A stretch of 60,203 bases of DNA from Aerococcus sp. HMSC062A02 (GCF_001809535.1 NZ_KV797907.1:1-60203), one strand, 5' to 3'; positions 16,486-25,744 are shown, counted from the first letter of the stretch. The notes: generated from the sequence alone by a model not told the origin. A program made the numbers and translations.

Positions 16486-16533
16486 TCATCTATGTATTAG
16501 TGAAAGTTATTAAGGTAAAGGAGACTCGAACCC

Positions 16534-17988
16534 ATGGATGAAGATAAGTATTTAGCGCGTCGTGAAAGGCGGCGGTCGAAAAGCTTGAAAAAGAAGCGGC
16601 CAGGCTGCTTCATTTTGCTTGGCCTATTGCTTATTTTATTCACTTTAGCAGGTTTTGGGGCTTATAAGTTCTATGGGAGCCTCTCTCAATTTACCAATAG
16701 TATCTACCAGCGTGTTGCCCGGGATAATATGCGCGATGCTAACGTATCCTTGCGCAAGGGGGAGCCGGTGTCGATTCTTTTAGCAGGCATCGATAATGGG
16801 GCTCTCTTCTATAAAGATGTGCCAGATGGACGCTCTGATGTCATGATGGTGATTACCATTGATCCTGAGAATAAAAAATCCCAGCTCTTGAGCGTGCCGC
16901 GTGATGCGCTTGGCCCCATGGACCGCACGGATGACTTTGATAAGCTCAACCATGCCTATATGGATTACGGGATTAAGGGGACAATTAACTCCTTGCAGCG
17001 TTACCTTGACCTGCCCATTGATTATTATGTCGAAGTGAATATGAAGGGCTTTATCGACATTATCGATGGCATGGGGGGGATTGAGATCACCCCCAATCAA
17101 ACTTTTATCCAGAATGGTGCCAAGTTTGAAGAAGGGGTGACACGGACCTTAACGGGTGAAGAAGCTATTCACTATGTGCGGATGCGCAAGGCCGATCCAG
17201 AAGGTGATATTGGTCGCGAGAAGCGCCAGCAACAGTTGGTCAAGGCGGTGATTGATAAGGTGCTGACCCTCGATACGATTACGAATTTCAGGGAAATTAT
17301 GGCTGCCCTTGGTAATAATCTGAAGACGGATTTGAGTTTAAATGATATGATGGCCTTACAGAAGAATTATCTTCCAGCCCTAGCTTCTATTGAACGTTTA
17401 GTCTTCAAAGACCACCAAGATCTTAATTTAGACTTTGGCTACTATCTCTTGGTACCAGAGAAAGAGCGTCGGGAGATGTCTAATAAGCTACGAGCTAATC
17501 TGGGCTTAGGACCGACGCAAAAAGTTATTGTTTACCCTCCTAGTTATGGGGTAGTCAACCGTTACTTCAGGGTGGTCGATGAAGATGAAGACGGTCAGAT
17601 AACTGATGATGACCTCTTGACCTCAGCAAGTGACTATACCGTTGCTGATTTGAAAGAAAGGATTCACAAGGCCTCGATGAAGCGGGGCATTAACTACTTT
17701 GAAGATGTCTACATGGATGATGCAGGCGTGATGCAACCGTCGGTCCTTTACACGCCTAAGGATCAGATGCTACTTCAAGCGGACCAATTGAAACGTGCCG
17801 ACCGTTTTGGTGGATCGATCGATCCGTCGGAAGAAAGTGGGGGCCAAGTGCCCTTAGAATCGGGCCAGGGCCTAGGACCAGCTGACCAAGGACCGAGTGC
17901 TTTGCCGGGTTCTTCTGGCTTAGTTGACCCTAGTTTAACAGCGCCATCAACTGGTCCAGGAGAGACAGGGACAGAATACGCTTATTAA
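16534..17988 (+). CDS. LytR-CpsA-Psr (LCP) family protein with EF-hand-like loop
   Basis: A 484-residue type II membrane protein that likely attaches teichoic acid or polysaccharide to peptidoglycan. A basic cytoplasmic start (KKKRPG) leads to a transmembrane helix (~24-46). The LCP domain (~80-245) carries the hallmark Asp and Arg residues in GIDNG, GRSDVMMV, SVPRDAL, HAYMDYG and VRMRKADPEGDIGREKRQQQ. Beyond it lies an extra ~240 residues. Within this, D349-E-D-E-D-G-Q-I-T-D-D-D360 fits a calcium-binding EF-hand loop. The last ~60 residues are rich in Gly, Pro and Ser, like a wall-spanning tail. The ribokinase gene starts 14 bases later. Confidence 0.93.
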   Translation: MDEDKYLARRERRRSKSLKKKRPGCFILLGLLLILFTLAGFGAYKFYGSLSQFTNSIYQRVARDNMRDANVSLRKGEPVSILLAGIDNGALFYKDVPDGRSDVMMVITIDPENKKSQLLSVPRDALGPMDRTDDFDKLNHAYMDYGIKGTINSLQRYLDLPIDYYVEVNMKGFIDIIDGMGGIEITPNQTFIQNGAKFEEGVTRTLTGEEAIHYVRMRKADPEGDIGREKRQQQLVKAVIDKVLTLDTITNFREIMAALGNNLKTDLSLNDMMALQKNYLPALASIERLVFKDHQDLNLDFGYYLLVPEKERREMSNKLRANLGLGPTQKVIVYPPSYGVVNRYFRVVDEDEDGQITDDDLLTSASDYTVADLKERIHKASMKRGINYFEDVYMDDAGVMQPSVLYTPKDQMLLQADQLKRADRFGGSIDPSEESGGQVPLESGQGLGPADQGPSALPGSSGLVDPSLTAPSTGPGETGTEYAY

Positions 17989-18002
17989 CGAGGAGGCTAG
18001 TT

Positions 18003-18920
18003 ATGATTGCTGTAATAGGAAGTTTATCAACAGACTTTGTCGTGGAGACGGATATCTTAGCTGACCGTGGTGAAACGGTTACTGGGCGAGACTTCCACAC
18101 GCTTTTTGGCGGTAAGGGGGCCAACCAGGCTATTGCCGCAGCGCGTTTAGGTGGGCAAGTCACGATGTTTGGCTGCGTAGGGGATGATGTCTTCGGGGCA
18201 GAAATCCTAGCTAATCTTAAAAAAGAGGGAATAGACAGCCAGGCAGTGGAAATTATTCCCAATCAGTCTTCGGGTTCGGCCCATATTACTGTTTACCAAG
18301 CAGATAATGCGATTATTTATATTCCTGGCGCCAACCAGGAAGTGACAGTGGCTTATCTCGAGCGCCACCAAGAGGCCCTTTTGGCTGAGGAGTTTTTTGT
18401 TATTCAAAATGAAATTCCTATCGAGAGCATCCAGTATCTGATTGACCTTGCCCAGAGCCATGGCAAGCAAGTGATCTATGACCCTGCTCCAGCGATTGTC
18501 CTAGATGAAAGCTATGTTGAGAAATGTAGCTACCTGACACCGAATGAATTCGAATTGAATAACCTATGCCCCAATGCATCGATCGAAGAGGCGATTCAGC
18601 GCTATCCTGAGCGCCTATTAGTCACTCTGGGAAAAGATGGGGTGACCTATGCCCAGCAGGTTGACCGTGCAATCCAACATGTGCCGGCTTTTTCAGTCCA
18701 AGCGGTGGATACCACAGGGGCAGGGGATACCTTTACTGGAGCCTTTGCCTATGCCTTGAGCCAAGATTTGCCCCTCAAAGAGGCGGTGGCCTTCGCTAAT
18801 GGGGCCAGTGCCCTGTCCGTTCAAAAGCTTGGGGCTCAAACGGGTATGCCGACCTGGGAAGAGCTGCTAGCTAGTGAGTATTTCCAGGAAGACTGGTTGA
18901 CTTATTTTGAAAAGAATTAA
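18003..18920 (+). CDS. rbsK: Ribokinase
   Basis: A 305-residue PfkB-family sugar kinase. The N-terminal signature GGKGANQAIAAARLGG and the C-terminal DTTGAGDTFTGAFAYAL with the catalytic Asp are both present, and SLSTDFVVETD matches ribokinase substrate contacts. It converts ribose to ribose-5-phosphate in the cytoplasm. Starts 14 bases after the LCP gene with GAGGAGG ahead of ATG; coaD follows 9 bases later. No ribose transporter is nearby, so the ribose may come from nucleoside hydrolysis (inference). Confidence 0.92.
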   Translation: MIAVIGSLSTDFVVETDILADRGETVTGRDFHTLFGGKGANQAIAAARLGGQVTMFGCVGDDVFGAEILANLKKEGIDSQAVEIIPNQSSGSAHITVYQADNAIIYIPGANQEVTVAYLERHQEALLAEEFFVIQNEIPIESIQYLIDLAQSHGKQVIYDPAPAIVLDESYVEKCSYLTPNEFELNNLCPNASIEEAIQRYPERLLVTLGKDGVTYAQQVDRAIQHVPAFSVQAVDTTGAGDTFTGAFAYALSQDLPLKEAVAFANGASALSVQKLGAQTGMPTWEELLASEYFQEDWLTYFEKN

Positions 18921-18929
18921 GGAGGATTT

Positions 18930-19424
18930 ATGAGCAAAAAAGCCTTGTATGCAGGAAGTTTTGATCCGATCACGCGGGGCCATCTCGATATTATCCAACG
19001 GGGCGCCCGGCTCTTTGACCAAGTCTATGTCGCGGTTGCCAGTAATACCTCTAAGCAAGCCTTGTTCAGTCCAGAAGAGAAGGTAGCCTTAGTTGAAGAA
19101 GTGACAGCTGACCTGGCTAATGTGCAAGTGTTGCAGTTTACAGATGGTCTGACAGTTGACTTAGCCCGAGACTTGGGGGCTAGCGCCCTACTTCGTGGGA
19201 TTCGTAACAATACAGATTTTGAGTATGAAATGAATATGGCTGAGATTAACAAGCTCCAAGCCCCTGATATTGAGACGGTGATTCTCTTATCCGATGCGGC
19301 ATACCGTGCCTATTCATCAAGCATGATTAAGGAAGTGGCTAGCTTCGGCGGAGAAGTTGAGGCGGCGGTACCTAAAGTCGTTGCCCAAGCTATGTTAGCC
19401 AAATATAAGGACTTGAATGCGTAA
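18930..19424 (+). CDS. coaD: Phosphopantetheine adenylyltransferase
   Basis: A 164-residue enzyme for the fourth step of coenzyme A synthesis, joining ATP and 4'-phosphopantetheine. The nucleotidyltransferase motif with Thr15 and His18 lies in YAGSFDPITRGHLDI, and the second block is LLRGIRNNTDFEYEMNM; YRAYSSSMIKEVASFGG is the C-terminal signature. Length is standard. AAGGAGG lies before ATG. Last gene of the LCP-rbsK-coaD run. Confidence 0.96.
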   Translation: MSKKALYAGSFDPITRGHLDIIQRGARLFDQVYVAVASNTSKQALFSPEEKVALVEEVTADLANVQVLQFTDGLTVDLARDLGASALLRGIRNNTDFEYEMNMAEINKLQAPDIETVILLSDAAYRAYSSSMIKEVASFGGEVEAAVPKVVAQAMLAKYKDLNA

Positions 19425-19465
19425 AAAGACTCCTGACCAGCAGCTGCTGGTTCGGGAGCCTTTTT
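19423..19465. terminator. Terminator between convergent coaD and EIIA genes
   Basis: AAAAAGACTCCTGA and TCGGGAGCCTTTTT pair with small mismatches around an inner CAGCAGCTGCTG palindrome. The stem overlaps the coaD stop codon and has T runs for both directions. Confidence 0.85.
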
Positions 19466-19493
19466 CATTGGTAAGTTTTTAATTTTGACTGGC

Positions 19494-20015
19494 TTATCCA
19501 GCGCTAATTTGACCGACCACGTCGTCATGTTTGACTTGGCCTTGGGCTGTGATAGTTAAGTTGTCAACATCTTGCATATTGGTACAAATCACAACAAAAG
19601 TGTCATCCTTACCAGCTTCGCGGATGGCTTCTAAGTCGACCTTGGTTAAGAGATCGCCTTGTGCAATCACTTGCCCCTCATGGACCTGGTGTTCGAAGGG
19701 CTTCCCCTCCAATTCAACAGTATCGAAACCTAAGTGGATAAGGAACTCGAGGCCGGATTCGGTAGTAATGCCCATACCGTGTTCAGTTGGGAAAATGGTC
19801 TTAATCTCACCATTAATAGGGGCATAGACTTCACCTTGGCTGGCCTTAAGCGCATAGCCATCGCCAAGCATTTTCTCTTGGAACATGGGGTCACTGACAT
19901 CCTCTAACTTGACCATCTCACCATCGGAAATGGCATAGAGTTCTTGGATACTGACATCATAGCTAGTTTCTTCTTGGCTTTCCTTATGTTTATTTCGTTT
20001 AAAGAAGTCAAACAT
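19494..20015 (-). CDS. PTS glucose-type EIIA protein
   Basis: A 173-residue stand-alone EIIA-Glc domain that passes phosphate from HPr to a sugar-specific EIIBC and can act in regulation. His94 in LEFLIHLGFDTVEL is the phosphorylation site and His79 in TEHGMGI is the second active-site His; KASQGEVYAPINGEI is the domain start. The first ~20 residues are a charged tail. I prefer the ATG at 20015 behind GGCGGAG, rather than the GTG 6 bases upstream. No partner PTS gene is adjacent. Confidence 0.9.
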   Translation of the reverse strand: MFDFFKRNKHKESQEETSYDVSIQELYAISDGEMVKLEDVSDPMFQEKMLGDGYALKASQGEVYAPINGEIKTIFPTEHGMGITTESGLEFLIHLGFDTVELEGKPFEHQVHEGQVIAQGDLLTKVDLEAIREAGKDDTFVVICTNMQDVDNLTITAQGQVKHDDVVGQISAG

Positions 20016-20103
20016 CTGCACTCCGCCTTTCTATTCTATATGTATTATAGCCCTTTCTGGGATCGGTCTGCAACATCAAGGCGTAAAAGCGCTGATTCTT
20101 AAA

Positions 20104-20121
20104 CATATTCTCAAGAATATG
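20104..20121. repeat. Inverted repeat after yigZ-like gene
   Basis: CATATTCT and AGAATATG form an 8-bp inverted repeat around a 2-base centre, followed directly by the palindrome GGCCTAGGCC (20121-20130) that includes the yigZ stop codon. On the minus strand only TTTAAG follows, so a terminator is uncertain. Confidence 0.35.
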
Positions 20122-20123
20122 GC

Positions 20124-20759
20124 CTAGGCCTTAACGGGGACATCGACATAGACCTTATCTCCAAGCTCAAAATTGGCCTGGCCGCTGCTGAGATTGGTGA
20201 TAGCTTCTTGGCAGGCTTCTACTTGGTCTTCGGCAACCCCGAGATGATAGCAAACATCTGCAAGATAGGTCGTATCCAGCAGCTGGTAGGGACTGTTTTC
20301 AATCCAATGTTCCATGGGTCCGGTGAGCGGGTAGTCCACTTTAACAGCGACTTCTTGTTGGACTTGGCGTTCAACGATACCGATAGCTTGGAGGGCTTCA
20401 CTCACCGCATGGCTATAGGCGCGGACAAGGCCACCAGCTCCCAGTTTGGTGCCACCAAAATAGCGGGTGACAATGACAATGATGTTTTTTAAGTCCATTT
20501 GTTTAAGAACTTCGAGCATCGGGACACCCGCTGTCCCGCTCGGTTCGCCGTCGTCCATGGCTCGTTGAATTTGGTTGCGTTCGCCAATTTGGAAGGCAAC
20601 GCAATTGTGGGTGGCCTTCCAATGTTTTTTATTAATTTCTTGGATGAAATCCTGAGCTTCTTCCTCACTAAAGACCCGTTTGGCCTGGCAGATGAAGCGG
20701 GATTTTTTGATTTCAATTTCATGTTCTCCTGCTTGGCGTATGGTGCGATAAGCTAACAT
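20124..20759 (-). CDS. YigZ/IMPACT family protein
   Basis: A 211-residue protein of the UPF0029 family. The N-terminal domain (~1-120) has the family signature, with DGEPSGTAGVPMLEVL and VTRYFGGTKLGAGGLVRAYS. The C-terminal ~70 residues form the second, ferredoxin-like domain. Bacterial members are poorly defined; relatives affect translation control in eukaryotes. I start it at the ATG at 20759 with GAGGTG 6 bases before it, rather than at the GTG that overlaps that site. Monocistronic. Confidence 0.88.
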   Translation of the reverse strand: MLAYRTIRQAGEHEIEIKKSRFICQAKRVFSEEEAQDFIQEINKKHWKATHNCVAFQIGERNQIQRAMDDGEPSGTAGVPMLEVLKQMDLKNIIVIVTRYFGGTKLGAGGLVRAYSHAVSEALQAIGIVERQVQQEVAVKVDYPLTGPMEHWIENSPYQLLDTTYLADVCYHLGVAEDQVEACQEAITNLSSGQANFELGDKVYVDVPVKA

Positions 20760-20914
20760 CGCCTTCACCTCATTTCTATACTTACTTTCATTTTACGCGA
20801 ACGAGACTCAAATTTCGACTTTTTTATCTTTTTAAGGAAAGTATCTTTACTTTTATAAAAGCATTTAGTGAATAAATAAAGTTTTGGTTTATATATGAGT
20901 AAGGAGGAAGATGT

Positions 20915-22285
20915 ATGGAAGAAGATTTAATGGATAGCCTGCGCGGTCGTTTGCTGACGGCGGAAGAGGTGGGGCTAGCTCCTGAGCAGATCGAAGGGTT
21001 GGAAGGGGCCCAGTGCCTAGAGGCGGTGAATGGCCAGTATGGACAGTTAAGCTGCCAGCGTTGTCACAACCAGGACCAGGCGGCTTTTTACCGGAATCTT
21101 TGTTTCCAACGTGAAGACTGTTATTATTGCCTATCTTGCCTACAGTTTGGCAAAGTCTCTTCTTGCGATAAGCTCTACCACCTTCCCCGTAAGCTGGCGG
21201 CTAAGCCGTCGGAAGCGGAAGTCTGTCTGGCCTGGCAGGGGCAATTATCCGACCAGCAGGCAGAAGGCGCCCAGAAGATCCGGCAGAGCTTCGAAGAGGG
21301 GAAAGATTGTTTTATTTGGGCAGTAACTGGAGCGGGGAAAACGGAAATGTTATTCTCGGCCCTCCAAGTCGCCATGGCGAACGGCAAACGTCTGGCCTTA
21401 GCCAGTCCACGCTTGGATGTCTGTAATGAGCTCTACCCCCGCTTACAAGCGGCCTTCCCCCAGCTTGATATCGCTCTCTTGCACGGGGAATCCGACCAGT
21501 CTTTTCGTGACTGCCCGTTGACCATTTGTTCCACCCACCAGCTCATCCGTTTTCAAGCATATTTTGATGGCATTATTATCGATGAAGTGGATGCTTTTCC
21601 TTTTGTCGATGACCCAACTTTACATTTTGCGGCTGAGCATGCGCTAGTTGAAGGGGGCGTGCGAATTTTCTTATCGGCAACTCCTAGTCGGCGACAGGAA
21701 GCAGCGATCAACAAACAAGAAGTGGCTGCTTTTATCCTACCTGCCCGCTACCACCGTAAGGCCTTGCCTGTTCCCCACTATGTTTGGATTGGCGATTGGC
21801 GGCAATCCCTGAGTCAAGCTAAATTGCCCCGCCGGTTGCAGCACTGGATAGGCAGCAAGCTAGAGGCCAAACGTCGCTTTTTGCTCTTTTTACCCCATAT
21901 TCCTTTGATGTTGGCCTTGGAGGAGGTCTTACACCGCGTTTTTGACCAGGCCCGCCTAGCTAGTGTATCTGCTAAAGATCCTGAGCGCACAGCCAAGGTC
22001 CAGGTCATGCGGGAGGATGGCTATGATTTCTTGCTTACGACGACGATTCTCGAAAGAGGGGTGACCTTCCCTAATATTGATGTGGCGGTTCTCGGCACGG
22101 AAGATCGGACCTTCACCCAGCAGGCCCTGGTTCAGATCAGCGGCCGGGTGGGACGGAAGGCGGACGCAGCGACAGGAGAGGTGGTCTTCTTCCACCAGGG
22201 AAAAACGCGGGCCAGCCAGGCAGCAATCAGGCAGATTAGAAGCATGAACCGTCTTGCTCGTGAGAGGGGGCTTCTCGATGACTAG
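20915..22285 (+). CDS. comFA: ComFA, DNA-uptake ATPase
   Basis: A 456-residue superfamily-2 helicase-like protein that powers pull-in of single-stranded DNA during transformation. A four-Cys zinc site lies at the N terminus (CQRCHNQ and CYYCLSC). The Walker A motif is T138-GAGKT-143, Walker B is D223EVD, SATPS is motif III, and the C-terminal arginine-finger region is VQISGRVGRKADA. GTAAGGAGG sits ahead of ATG. Its end overlaps the comFC start by 8 bases. No comK/sigma-H-type box could be recognised. Confidence 0.95.
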   Translation: MEEDLMDSLRGRLLTAEEVGLAPEQIEGLEGAQCLEAVNGQYGQLSCQRCHNQDQAAFYRNLCFQREDCYYCLSCLQFGKVSSCDKLYHLPRKLAAKPSEAEVCLAWQGQLSDQQAEGAQKIRQSFEEGKDCFIWAVTGAGKTEMLFSALQVAMANGKRLALASPRLDVCNELYPRLQAAFPQLDIALLHGESDQSFRDCPLTICSTHQLIRFQAYFDGIIIDEVDAFPFVDDPTLHFAAEHALVEGGVRIFLSATPSRRQEAAINKQEVAAFILPARYHRKALPVPHYVWIGDWRQSLSQAKLPRRLQHWIGSKLEAKRRFLLFLPHIPLMLALEEVLHRVFDQARLASVSAKDPERTAKVQVMREDGYDFLLTTTILERGVTFPNIDVAVLGTEDRTFTQQALVQISGRVGRKADAATGEVVFFHQGKTRASQAAIRQIRSMNRLARERGLLDD

Positions 22286-22967
22286 GTGCCTCTTGTGCCA
22301 AGAAAGCATGCCGGCTCATTTCTCACTCAAGGATTTTTTAGCTTTCCACCCTATTACAGAAGCTAAGTTATGTACAGCCTGCTGGCAAAGTTTTGCTTGG
22401 ATAAGTGGGCAAACCTGCCAGCAATGCGGGCGCCCCCATGAAGACCTAGATAGTGTTTATTGTAGGGACTGCCTGCGCTGGCAGGACCAGGGTTGGCATT
22501 TTAAAAACTGCGCCCTCTTGCATTACGACGCAGCCTTTAAGGCCTGGCTCCACCAATTCAAACGCTTGGGGGATGTGCGATTGGCTGCTTCTTTTGAACA
22601 AGTCATGCGTGACTTTCACCAAGAACGGCCGGAAGCTATCTGGCTGCCTCTGCCGTCGAGTGAGTCCAATTACCGTAAGCGGGGCTTCCACCAAACCGAA
22701 TGTATCCTAGAAGCAGTCGGCCTTCCCTATGAACAAGCTTTCTTACCTAGCCAGTCCAAGGAAGGGAAGCAAGCACTCAAGGGACGACGCGAGCGCCTCC
22801 AAGTGGACCGCGGTATCCGTTTAGCTCCAACTTTTTCCTATCCCAAAGACCAGGCTTTTATTCTTTTTGACGATGTCTATACCACGGGAGCCACTATGTT
22901 TGCTTGTTACCAAGCCCTCAACCAAGCGGGTTATCAGGATTTATCGGGCTTTACTTTGGCACGATAG
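22278..22967 (+). CDS. comFC: ComFC family protein
   Basis: A 229-residue protein partnering ComFA in DNA uptake. A double zinc ribbon lies at the N terminus (CLLCQES, CTACW, CQQCGRPH, CRDCLRW) and a phosphoribosyltransferase-type domain follows, with the PRPP loop FDDVYTTGATM near the C terminus and KRRGFHQTE-like YRKRGFHQTECIL. I place the start at the ATG at 22278 behind GAGAGGGGG, which overlaps the comFA stop; a longer TTG-started frame is unlikely. Confidence 0.94.
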   Translation: MTRCLLCQESMPAHFSLKDFLAFHPITEAKLCTACWQSFAWISGQTCQQCGRPHEDLDSVYCRDCLRWQDQGWHFKNCALLHYDAAFKAWLHQFKRLGDVRLAASFEQVMRDFHQERPEAIWLPLPSSESNYRKRGFHQTECILEAVGLPYEQAFLPSQSKEGKQALKGRRERLQVDRGIRLAPTFSYPKDQAFILFDDVYTTGATMFACYQALNQAGYQDLSGFTLAR

Positions 22968-22999
22968 ATTGAACAAATTAAATTTCTAAGGCCTTTTCA

Positions 23000-23028
23000 T
23001 TGAAAAAGAAAGCGTTATTTTTTATAAT
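23000..23028 (+). promoter_or_regulatory. hpf promoter with cre-like spacer
   Basis: TTGAAA (23000-23005) and TATAAT (23023-23028) are 17 bases apart. The spacer holds AAGAAAGCGTTATT, a partial match to a CcpA box, and closely resembles the aldehyde dehydrogenase promoter at 2094-2122. Confidence 0.7.
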
Positions 23029-23093
23029 AAGATTAGAATCAAGAAAGCGAATGAGCTTTCGCCAGGAAACTGGTTAGAAAGGAATGAGTATTT

Positions 23094-23651
23094 ATGTTTA
23101 CTTATAATGTTAGGGGAGAAAATATTGAAATTACTCCGGCTATCCGTCAATATGCGGAAGATAAGATTAGTAAGCTAGAGAAATATTTCGATAATGATCC
23201 AGAGGCAACAGTATACGTGAATGCTAAGGTTTATCAAAACCATGATGCGAAAGCAGAAGTTACCATTCCTCTCCCACGATTGACGCTCCGTGCAGAAGTT
23301 ACTTCACAAGACCTCTACGGGAGCATCGATTTAGTGGTAGATAAACTAGAGCGCCAAGTTCACAAGTATAAAACACGGATGAACCGCCGCTCTCGGGAAA
23401 AAGGACTCGGTGAAATTGCTGCTGATGAGCAGAAAACTGGGGGCGACGATCATGGGATTGAAATCGTTCGTCAAAAAACTTTCTCAGTTAAACCGATGTC
23501 AGCAGAAGAAGCTGTTCTCCAAATGGACTTACTCGGCCACAACTTCTTCATCTTTGAAAATGCAGAAACCGAAAGCTTTGCCTTAGTTTATAAACGTCAT
23601 GATGGCAAATATGGTTTAATTGATATTGAAGAAGAGTTCACTAAAGACTAA
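23094..23651 (+). CDS. hpf: Ribosome hibernation promoting factor, long form
   Basis: A 185-residue protein that pairs and silences 70S ribosomes in stationary phase. The N-terminal S30AE domain (~1-105) begins FTYNVRGENIEITPAIRQYAEDKISKLEKYF. A linker leads to the C-terminal dimerisation domain (~128-185) with VRQKTFSVKPMSAEEAVLQMDLLGHNFFIF, the mark of the long form. It follows the com genes but has its own promoter. In many relatives secA comes next; here prfB does. Confidence 0.95.
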   Translation: MFTYNVRGENIEITPAIRQYAEDKISKLEKYFDNDPEATVYVNAKVYQNHDAKAEVTIPLPRLTLRAEVTSQDLYGSIDLVVDKLERQVHKYKTRMNRRSREKGLGEIAADEQKTGGDDHGIEIVRQKTFSVKPMSAEEAVLQMDLLGHNFFIFENAETESFALVYKRHDGKYGLIDIEEEFTKD

Positions 23652-23678
23652 GACAGTCTGTAAAAAATCATTTATCTT

Positions 23679-23707
23679 AAAGAGTCAGTCTCAGGCTGGC
23701 TCTTTTT
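23679..23707 (+). terminator. Terminator after hpf
   Basis: AAAGAGTCAG and CTGGCTCTTTTT pair with one mismatch around a short loop and end in a T run. Confidence 0.85.
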
Positions 23708-23821
23708 GTGTGGATTTGCAAGCTGGCCGAAAGAGGATTCAACTTGTGCTTGCTAGAAATTCCTTTATAATTAGAATTGAAGGTTTTTAGCTAATTATAT
23801 AGATAGAAAGTGTGGGATATA

Positions 23822-24941
23822 ATGGAATTGTACGAAATTCGTCACTCGCTCGATGGAAACCGCGATCAATTGGAAAGCTTCAGGGGGTCTCTTTGACTTA
23901 GACAGTTTGGAAGAGACGATTGCTGAAAACGAAGCGAAAATGCTGGATCCATCCTTTTGGGACGATTCGGACAAAGCTCAGGAATTGATTCAAGCCAATA
24001 ACCAGGCGAAGTCTGTTTATCAAACCTTCCATGACTTGGAGGAAGAGTACGAGGAACTTGAGACTCTCTATGAATTGGTCAATGAGGAACCTGATGATCC
24101 CGATCTTGGGACAGAATTGCAGGATAAGATGCAAGCTTTCACCCAAGCAATGGCTAAGTATGAACGAAACATGCTGCTCAGTGGCGAGTATGATAAGCTT
24201 TCAGCGATCGTTGAAGTTCATCCAGGAGCTGGGGGAACGGAATCCCAAGACTGGGCGAGTATGTTGACCCGGATGTACGAACGTTGGGCGAGCCAACATG
24301 GATATAAGATTAATTACTTAGACTATCAAGCTGGGGATGAAGCAGGCATTAAGACGGTTTCGATGGAAATTCTTGGCCACAATGCATATGGCCTCTTGAA
24401 GTCTGAACATGGGATTCATCGTTTGGTAAGAATTTCACCCTTTGATTCCAATAGTCGCCGGCATACCTCCTTTGCCTCAGTAGAGGTGATGCCAGAGATT
24501 GACCAACAGACAGAGATTGAGATTAATCCGGATGATATTGAAATGGACGTTTTTCGCGCGTCAGGGGCTGGGGGCCAGCATGTTAACAAGACATCATCAG
24601 CTGTCCGCCTCAAGCACTTGCCCACGGGAATTGTTGTTGCCTCTCAAGACCAGCGTTCCCAGTTCCAGAACCGGGAAGTCGCCATGCGGATGCTCCAAGC
24701 TAAATTGGCTCGAATTCTAGAAGAAGAAAACGCCAAAGAGTTGGATGAAATCCGCGGCGAGAAATCTCAGATTGCCTGGGGCTCTCAGATCCGATCTTAT
24801 GTTTTCCATCCTTATAACATGGTCAAGGACCACCGAACGAATTGCGAAACAGGCGATGTCGATGGGGTGATGGATGGCGAGATTGATCTCTTTATTGATG
24901 CCTATCTTAAGGCTCAGTTGGATAATGAAGTTGAGAATTAA
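23822..24941 (+). CDS. prfB: Peptide chain release factor 2, with programmed +1 frameshift
   Basis: A 372-residue factor that releases proteins at UGA and UAA codons. Translation starts at the ATG at 23822 (MELYEIRHSLDGNRDQLESF), reaches CTT TGA C at 23891-23897 (codon 25 is an in-frame UGA) and shifts +1 to continue DLDSLEE. The Shine-Dalgarno-like AGGGGG at 23882-23887 lies just upstream, as needed for the shift. SPF (205-207) reads the stop codon and GGQ (250-252) releases the chain; both are at the positions known in E. coli RF2. The ATG at 23853 in the shifted frame is not the true start. Confidence 0.97.
23882..23897 (+). promoter_or_regulatory. prfB autoregulatory frameshift site
   Basis: AGGGGG, then TCT, then CTT TGA C. 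Low RF2 makes ribosomes pause at the UGA and slip by +1, raising RF2 synthesis. It is the classic arrangement of this well-known control. Confidence 0.95.
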
Positions 24942-24967
24942 GTCGTGATGAAGATGGGGTGTAAGGA

Positions 24968-25744
24968 ATGAAAAAGGTACTAATTGTTGATGATGAAGCG
25001 TCAATTCGTAAGTTATTGCAATTTAACTTAGAGAAGGAAGGCTATGACGTGACGACGGCGGAAGATGGTAACCGGGGTTACGAATTAGGGAAAAGCAATG
25101 ACTTTGACTTGATCATCTTGGATATTATGTTGCCGGGTATTGATGGGATGGAAATTTGCCGCCGTCTCCGGCAAAAAAATATCGAAACAGCCATCCTCAT
25201 GCTAACAGCTAAGGACCAAGAGTTGGAGAAGATTATCGGGCTTGAACTAGGGGCGGATGACTATATGACGAAGCCCTTCAGTCCACGCGAAGTCTTGGCA
25301 CGGATGAAGGCGATCCTGCGCCGTTCTACTCGGCAATCGGAAGAAAAAGCCAAGTCCCAAGCAGAGGCTGACTCCTTGCGCCAACATGTAGCAGAAAATT
25401 CTTATCCTGTTCCAGTGGATGACTTAGAGGAAGATGAGTTGGTCAAGGTGGGAGATATTATCATCAATACGGGAGACTTTTCCGTTAGCGTGCGCGGCCA
25501 GCTTGTTGACATGACACCTAAAGAATTTGACTTGCTTTATTATATGTCCAAACGGGTGAACCGGACTCTATCGCGGGAACAATTGCTTCAGAAAATATGG
25601 GATTTTGACTATCCGGTTGAAACACGTATTGTGGATGTTCACATCAGCCATTTGCGTGAGAAAATTGAAGAGGATACCAAGAAACCACAGTATATTAAGA
25701 CGGTTCGGGGCTTCGGCTATAAGTTTGAGGTTCCTAAGCCATGA
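24968..25744 (+). CDS. phoP: Response regulator, OmpR/PhoP family
   Basis: A 258-residue two-component regulator. The receiver domain (~1-120) has the acidic pair Asp8-Asp9, the phosphoacceptor Asp52 in LIILDIMLPG, and Lys in DYMTKPFSP. The winged-helix domain (~155-255) contains LTP-like MTPKEFDLLYYM and the recognition helix ETRIVDVHISHLREKIE. The linker (~122-165) is about 15-20 residues longer than in typical family members. It overlaps phoR by ATGA and lies before pst genes with PhoP boxes, which supports the phosphate role. Confidence 0.92.
   Translation: MKKVLIVDDEASIRKLLQFNLEKEGYDVTTAEDGNRGYELGKSNDFDLIILDIMLPGIDGMEICRRLRQKNIETAILMLTAKDQELEKIIGLELGADDYMTKPFSPREVLARMKAILRRSTRQSEEKAKSQAEADSLRQHVAENSYPVPVDDLEEDELVKVGDIIINTGDFSVSVRGQLVDMTPKEFDLLYYMSKRVNRTLSREQLLQKIWDFDYPVETRIVDVHISHLREKIEEDTKKPQYIKTVRGFGYKFEVPKP

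Noticed and set aside
23853-23894. METAINWK start for release factor 2
   Set aside because: The +1 frameshift signal CTT TGA C and the conserved N terminus at 23822 explain the true gene.
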